From Candidimonas nitroreducens (GTDB lineage Bacteria; Pseudomonadota; Gammaproteobacteria; Burkholderiales; Burkholderiaceae_B), in the NCBI RefSeq assembly GCF_002209565.1, contig NZ_NJIH01000008.1:248001-312000 (forward strand): a DNA stretch of 64,000 nt. The letters run 5' to 3'. A program made the position numbers and the translations under genes. Positions 60,104 through 64,000 of the stretch are shown here, piece after piece. The notes beneath the pieces are model-generated. The model searched no databases, was not told the origin of the DNA, and worked only from the letters and a program-made list of their open reading frames with translations. How positions within the stretch are numbered: the stretch's first letter is position 1; every line of letters starts with the position of its first letter.

Positions 60104-60310
60104 TCAGTTTGCGGGCCGGGCTATGTCGCGCGCCTTTTCCAGGGCTACGCGCAATACATCCCGGTCGCCTATGTGGTTGGCCAGCAGCAGCACCAGCGCC
60201 GCGTTCAGCTCGTGGCTCTGGGCCGTGTCCAGATCCCGGTGCGCTTCGATGAGGTCTTCGTAGAAATCGTCCGGAGAGACGATATTGCTGTGGGTGTTCA
60301 GGGTATTCAT
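60104..60310 (-). CDS. mhaB: DUF2783 small protein, MhaB-like coupling subunit
   Basis: A 68-residue acidic protein, [38 protein letters not shown], the DUF2783 pattern. It starts inside the stop of the flavoprotein gene (ATGA). In Pseudomonas putida U, 3-hydroxyphenylacetate 6-hydroxylase consists of flavoprotein MhaA and a small coupling protein MhaB encoded together, in a homogentisate pathway context. The arrangement here is the same, so I infer that function. It is cytoplasmic. Confidence 0.75.
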   Translation of the reverse strand: MNTLNTHSNIVSPDDFYEDLIEAHRDLDTAQSHELNAALVLLLANHIGDRDVLRVALEKARDIARPAN

Positions 60311-61992
60311 GCCGGAGTGTCCTCGAGGTGGCCGCTGGCGCGGCGCAGCGCGGCGCGGATGGCCGGTTCGTGGCAGGCGCGCCAGCGCGCGGCGATGTGC
60401 TGGTCGGGGCGTATCAGGTAAGTGGTGTGCTCGCGCGCGTCGTAGCGCCGCGCCAGCACGCCCTGCGCGTCGACGACCGTGTGCAGCCCGCTGCGCGCGG
60501 CCTGGCCGGCGCAGGCCGGCGCGGCCACCAGGATGACCTGTATGCCCAGCGGATCGCGGCGCAGTTCGTCCAGCTGCTGCAGGGTGGCCTGCGGCGGCAG
60601 GCCGGAACGGCAGAATATGACTACCGTGTAGCGGCCGTCCAGGCACGACAGCCACCAGGCATCGCGGCCCTCTACCTGCACGGGCGCGTCGGGCGCCACC
60701 ACGCCCAGCGGCAGCAAATGGGTGAAGCGCTCGGTGTCGGGTGTGTTCAGCGGCGTGTCGGTATAGGCCGTGGCGGTGGACAGGCGGCCGCTGTTGACCA
60801 GCGCGCGCGCGAATTCATAGTGCTTGGCCAGCTTCAGCACGGTGTTGCGGAACAGCAGGCTGATCTCGCTCTTGGGCGTGATGAAATCGGTGGAGTGCGT
60901 GGAATGGCGGATGTTCTCGTCGGCGGCCAGTTCGCGCTCGGCGGCATAGCTGTCGATCAGTGCCTCGGGCGCCAGGCCGCGGGTGACCAGGTGCAGCTTC
61001 CAGGCGAGGTTGTCGGCGTCCTGTACGCCGCTGTTGGCGCCGCGCGCGCCGAAGGGCGAGACGCGGTGCGCCGAATCGCCGGCAAACAGCACGCGGCCGT
61101 GCCGGAAATGATCCATGCGTTCGCAGGCAAAGGTGTAGATGCTGACCCATTCCAGCTCGAAGGCGGTGTCTTTGCCCAGCAGGGCGCGGATGCGCGGCAG
61201 CACGTTTTCGGGCTTGACCTCTTCGACCGGGTCGGCGTTCCAGCCCAGCTGGAAGTCGATGCGCCAGATGTTGTCCGGCTGGCGGTGCAGCAGCACCGAT
61301 TGATTGGGATGGAAGGGCGGGTCGAACCAGAACCAGCGTTCGGTGGGAAATTCGGCCTGCATGCGCACGTCGGCGATCAGGAAGCGGTCGCGGAAGATGC
61401 GGCCGTGGGCTTCCTGGCCCAGCATCTTGCGCAGCGGCGAGCGCGAGCCGTCGCAGGCCACCAGCCAGTCGGCCGTGAGCGTGTAGGGGCCGTCGGGCGT
61501 CTCGACCGTGAGCAGCACGCCATCGGCGCGGTTCTCGACGCCGACCGCCTTGTGCTTCCAGCGCAGTTCTATGCCGGGATGCGCCGCGGCCTGTTCGCAC
61601 AGAAAGCCTTCGCAATAGTATTGCTGCAGGTTGATGAAGGCGGGGCGCCGGTGGCCCGGCTCGGGCAGCAGGTCGAAACGCCATACCTCTTCGCCCTTGA
61701 AGAACACCTTGCCGACGTTCCAGGACACGCCCTTGTCGACCATTTTCTGGCCGACGCCGAGGCGATCCCAGACATCCAGGGTGCGCTTGGCGAAACAGAT
61801 GGCGCGCGAGCCGGTCGACAGGCGATAGTCGTCGTCGAGCACCACTACTTTGCTGCCGCGCTGCGCTAGATCCAGCGCCAGGCTCAGGCCCACCGGGCCC
61901 GCGCCCACGACCACTATGGGGTGGTGGCCGGCGGCGTCGGACGGTTGCGGCCGGTATTCGAATTCCAGGGCCTGGTAATCGGTGTCTCCCAC
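60307..61992 (-). CDS. mhaA: FAD-dependent aromatic hydroxylase, MhaA-like 3-hydroxyphenylacetate 6-hydroxylase
   Basis: A 561-residue class A flavoprotein monooxygenase. It has [32 protein letters not shown] (FAD, residues ~24-56), [37 protein letters not shown] (DG motif), and [37 protein letters not shown] (GD motif). A C-terminal thioredoxin-like domain (~430-550) is typical of the MhpA/phenol-hydroxylase branch. Followed in overlap by the MhaB-like gene and by hmgA and fahA, it most likely makes homogentisate from 3-hydroxyphenylacetate. The alternative is an MhpA-like enzyme for another phenol. Confidence 0.82.
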   Translation of the reverse strand: MGDTDYQALEFEYRPQPSDAAGHHPIVVVGAGPVGLSLALDLAQRGSKVVVLDDDYRLSTGSRAICFAKRTLDVWDRLGVGQKMVDKGVSWNVGKVFFKGEEVWRFDLLPEPGHRRPAFINLQQYYCEGFLCEQAAAHPGIELRWKHKAVGVENRADGVLLTVETPDGPYTLTADWLVACDGSRSPLRKMLGQEAHGRIFRDRFLIADVRMQAEFPTERWFWFDPPFHPNQSVLLHRQPDNIWRIDFQLGWNADPVEEVKPENVLPRIRALLGKDTAFELEWVSIYTFACERMDHFRHGRVLFAGDSAHRVSPFGARGANSGVQDADNLAWKLHLVTRGLAPEALIDSYAAERELAADENIRHSTHSTDFITPKSEISLLFRNTVLKLAKHYEFARALVNSGRLSTATAYTDTPLNTPDTERFTHLLPLGVVAPDAPVQVEGRDAWWLSCLDGRYTVVIFCRSGLPPQATLQQLDELRRDPLGIQVILVAAPACAGQAARSGLHTVVDAQGVLARRYDAREHTTYLIRPDQHIAARWRACHEPAIRAALRRASGHLEDTPA

Positions 61993-62052
61993 GCCAGTTC
62001 TCCTCGTGTCATCGCCGGCGCGCCCGTAGCCGCGCCGGTCGGGTCACTGCAT

Positions 62053-63009
62053 TCAGTTGCCTTCGAGCTGCTTCCACATTTCCAGGTCGCGTTCTGCGGT
62101 CCAGATGCGCGGATCGTCGTAGCCCGTGGCCTCGTCGTAGGCGCGCGACACGTCGAAAGGCATGCAGTGGTCGAAGATGACCCATTCGGCGTAGCGCGGC
62201 TTCATGAAGTCGTAGGTTTCGCGGTAGATGGTCTTCAGGTCTTTGCCTTCGGCCACGCCGTTGTTGACACTGGCGTACAGGTCGGTGATGAAGGCGCGGG
62301 TGCCGGCCAGGCCCTTGCGCACTTCGGCGGCCGACTGCAGCGACGGGCCGCGGCCGGGCACCATTTTCTCGGCGTTGAATTCGGCCAGGGTGTCCAGCGT
62401 GTGCGGCCATTCGCGGAAGTAGCAGTCGCCGGCATAGGGGGTGGACTGGTATTCGACCAGGTCGCCGGCGAACAGGATTTTTTGCTCGGGCAGCCAGGCT
62501 ATGGTGTCGCCCTTGGTGTGGCCGCGGCCCACTTGCAGGATCTGCACTTCGAGGTTGCCGAGGTTGACGGTCATTTCGCCGTCGAAGGTGATGGTGGGCC
62601 AGGTCAGGCCGGGAGGAATCGATTCGACGTTGCGGAACAGGCGCGGGAAGCGGCCGATTTCGCTGGCCTTGTCTTGTTCGCCGCGTTCGACAATGAGGTC
62701 GTAGGTGTCGCGGCTGGCGAGGATTTCCTGCGCCTTGTAGGCCGCCGCGCCGAACACGCGCACGGCATGGTAGTGCGACAGCAGTATGTATTTGATGGGC
62801 TTGTCGGTGACTTCGCGGATGCGGTCGATGACCCCCTGGGCCATGACCGGCGTGGCCTGGGTGTCTATCACCATGACGGCGTCGTCGCCGATGATGACGC
62901 CGGTGTTGGGGTCGCCTTCGGCGGTATAGGCATAGGCGTTGTCCGACAGCTTGTCGAAGGATACGACCTTGTCTTCCAGGTCGGCGTGGGAAGCGAATTG
63001 TTTGCTCAT
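62053..63009 (-). CDS. MBL-fold protein with altered HxHxDH motif
   Basis: A 318-residue metallo-beta-lactamase-fold protein. The metal motif reads SHYHAVRVFG: His79 and His81 are kept, but the usual Asp is Val83 and the following His is Arg84. Other site residues remain: HTKGD, LFAGDLVEYQSTPYAGD and FDHCMP. This suggests a changed or single-metal centre. The start MSKQFASHAD at 63009 follows GGAGACCGCC. It is the first gene of the mha-hmg operon, 60 bases before mhaA. A lactonase or thioesterase role in ring catabolism is possible but not shown. Confidence 0.8.
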   Translation of the reverse strand: MSKQFASHADLEDKVVSFDKLSDNAYAYTAEGDPNTGVIIGDDAVMVIDTQATPVMAQGVIDRIREVTDKPIKYILLSHYHAVRVFGAAAYKAQEILASRDTYDLIVERGEQDKASEIGRFPRLFRNVESIPPGLTWPTITFDGEMTVNLGNLEVQILQVGRGHTKGDTIAWLPEQKILFAGDLVEYQSTPYAGDCYFREWPHTLDTLAEFNAEKMVPGRGPSLQSAAEVRKGLAGTRAFITDLYASVNNGVAEGKDLKTIYRETYDFMKPRYAEWVIFDHCMPFDVSRAYDEATGYDDPRIWTAERDLEMWKQLEGN

Positions 63010-63093
63010 GGGGCGGTCTCCAGTGGTTTGAGGAAGTATAGGTTGATATTCGTTTTTATGCAATGCATTTGTTATAGACGAATTTAACTCATG

Positions 63094-63243
63094 CCGATCC
63101 GATCCGATCCGATCCGAGCCGAGCCGAGCCGAGCCGAGCCGAGCCGGGCGGGGCGGGGCGGGACCGACCCTGGCCGGGTAGGCTCCGCCGGACAGACCCC
63201 GCCGGGTAGACCCCTCCGGGCAGGCCCGGCCAGGTAGGCCCGG
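63094..63243. repeat. Pentamer array followed by 14-nt tandem repeats
   Basis: CCGAT repeated four times then CCGAG six times (63094-63143), a GGGCG run, and five 14-nt units such as CCGGGTAGGCTCCG and CCGGGTAGACCCCT (63174-63243). They fill the region between mutM and the upstream region of the mha-hmg operon (63010-63273), which holds no gene. Confidence 0.88.
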
Positions 63244-63273
63244 CCGGGCCGGACTCAGCCGCCCGGGCCTGAT

Positions 63274-64000
63274 TCAGTTGCGCTGGCAGGACGGACAGTA
63301 ATAAGTAGCCCGCTGGCCCTGGACGATGCGGCGGATCGGGGTGCCGCAGACTCGGCACGGCTGGCCGTCGCGTTCATACACCGCGGCATGCAGCGTGAAA
63401 TAGGCGCCCGGCTCGCCGCTGGCGTCCACATAGTCGCGCAGCGTGCTGCCGCCCGATTCCAGCGCGTCGCTGAGGGTCTGGCGGATGGCGTCGAGCAGCC
63501 GCGCGCAGCGTGCCGGCGACAGCCGGCCGGCGCGCGTGCGCGGATGGATGCGAGCCCGGAACAGGGCTTCCGAAGCATAAATATTGCCGACGCCCACCAC
63601 CACCTGGCCGGCCAGCAGCGCCTGTTTGATGGACAGCGTCTTGCCGCGCAGGCCGGCGTGCAGTTTTTGCGCGGTGAAGCCGGGGTCGAAGGGTTCCATG
63701 CCGAGCCGCGCCAGCAGCGGGTGCGCCTCGAGCGGGCCGTCGGCGGCCGCATGCCACAGCACGGCGCCGAAACGGCGCGGATCGTGCAACAGGAAGCGCG
63801 CGCCATTGTCGAACAGCCATTCGGCGTGGTCATGCTTGCGCCGCGGTTCATCGGGCGCCACGCGGCGCAAGGATCCGGACATGCCCAGGTGCACGATCTG
63901 CGTGCCGTGTTCGAATCGAATAAGCAAGTATTTGCCGCGGCGTCCGCACTCCAGTACCGCCTTGCCGCCGATCAAATCCGGCAGGCCGGCGGGAATCGGC
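63274..64000 (-). CDS. mutM: Formamidopyrimidine-DNA glycosylase, partial (5' end outside the window)
   Basis: The C-terminal ~241 residues of Fpg, which removes 8-oxoguanine. Visible parts are [57 protein letters not shown] (the helix-two-turn-helix), [24 protein letters not shown] and the C4 zinc finger CRVCG...CPSCQ. The frame is open to the window end; the catalytic N-terminal Pro-Glu lies outside. The TTG at 63975 is not the true start. It is on the same strand as the mha-hmg operon but separated from it by a repeat-filled gap. Confidence 0.95.
   Translation of the reverse strand, partial: PIPAGLPDLIGGKAVLECGRRGKYLLIRFEHGTQIVHLGMSGSLRRVAPDEPRRKHDHAEWLFDNGARFLLHDPRRFGAVLWHAAADGPLEAHPLLARLGMEPFDPGFTAQKLHAGLRGKTLSIKQALLAGQVVVGVGNIYASEALFRARIHPRTRAGRLSPARCARLLDAIRQTLSDALESGGSTLRDYVDASGEPGAYFTLHAAVYERDGQPCRVCGTPIRRIVQGQRATYYCPSCQRN

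Noticed and set aside
1-64000. tRNA, rRNA, prophage or insertion sequence genes
   Set aside because: None recognised on reading both strands; no transposase, integrase or tRNA-like cloverleaf was seen.

Overview
The window is high-GC DNA from a betaproteobacterium, most probably a Burkholderiales member of the Alcaligenaceae (Bordetella/Achromobacter/Pusillimonas-like). Evidence is the Bug-family (TctC) solute-binding proteins, an Lgm-type lipid A glucosamine locus as described in Bordetella, an fdsGBACD NAD-linked formate dehydrogenase operon with a divergent regulator, a proteobacterial Coq7, thyA-folA, and a homogentisate operon. The genus is inferred, not shown.

Layout. 1-9470: a catabolic block with visibly lower GC than the rest, holding two Bug proteins, two acyl-CoA-dehydrogenase-fold enzymes, a four-domain rhodanese, two flavin reductases, a PaaK-like CoA ligase and an IclR regulator. 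One of the acyl-CoA-dehydrogenase-fold proteins lacks the catalytic glutamate at both known positions. Together they look like an undescribed route for an (organosulfur?) carboxylic acid. 9477-11784: NO-stress operon (group III truncated haemoglobin, NnrS, NsrR) with a visible NsrR operator. 11988-15885: lgmA-lgmB-lgmD-lgmC-like lipid A modification locus. 16148-17841: acetyltransferase, DUF442 protein, universal stress protein. 18326-30915: an oxalate/formate-type MFS carrier with a 43-residue partner, the formate dehydrogenase operon, its regulator, molybdenum cofactor genes moaA-mobA, and a flavocytochrome c pair. 31070-36168: omega-aminotransferase with a divergent MocR regulator, folA, thyA, OsmC. 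36464-41572: a compact cbb3-type oxidase operon (CcoS-like/CcoN fusion, CcoO, cytochrome c, SCO, membrane protein), then coq7. 41811-42014: a candidate small RNA with a CU-rich anti-Shine-Dalgarno loop and a terminator. 42182-54068: a surface-polysaccharide cluster of the UDP-GalNAcA type (WbpL-, WbpO/TviB-, WbpP/TviC-, MurJ/Wzx-, WbpS-like) ending in a single 1235-residue protein made of three glycosyltransferases. 54210-57354: phosphomannomutase and an FAD-linked oxidase. 57424-63009: fahA, hmgA, mhaB-like, mhaA-like and an MBL-fold protein, a 3-hydroxyphenylacetate/homogentisate pathway. 63274-64000: mutM, cut by the window edge.

Two genome-style signals cut across these regions. First, degenerate short tandem repeats occur throughout: 13-18-nt units between genes, and 15-nt in-frame units (five residues) inserted in four unrelated conserved enzymes (LgmC-like deacetylase, MobA, the glycosyltransferase fusion, phosphomannomutase). 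Second, a two-copy intergenic element has a conserved ~40-nt core flanked by locus-specific complementary arms.

All gene calls rest on reading the translations and known family motifs. No database search or computation was possible.
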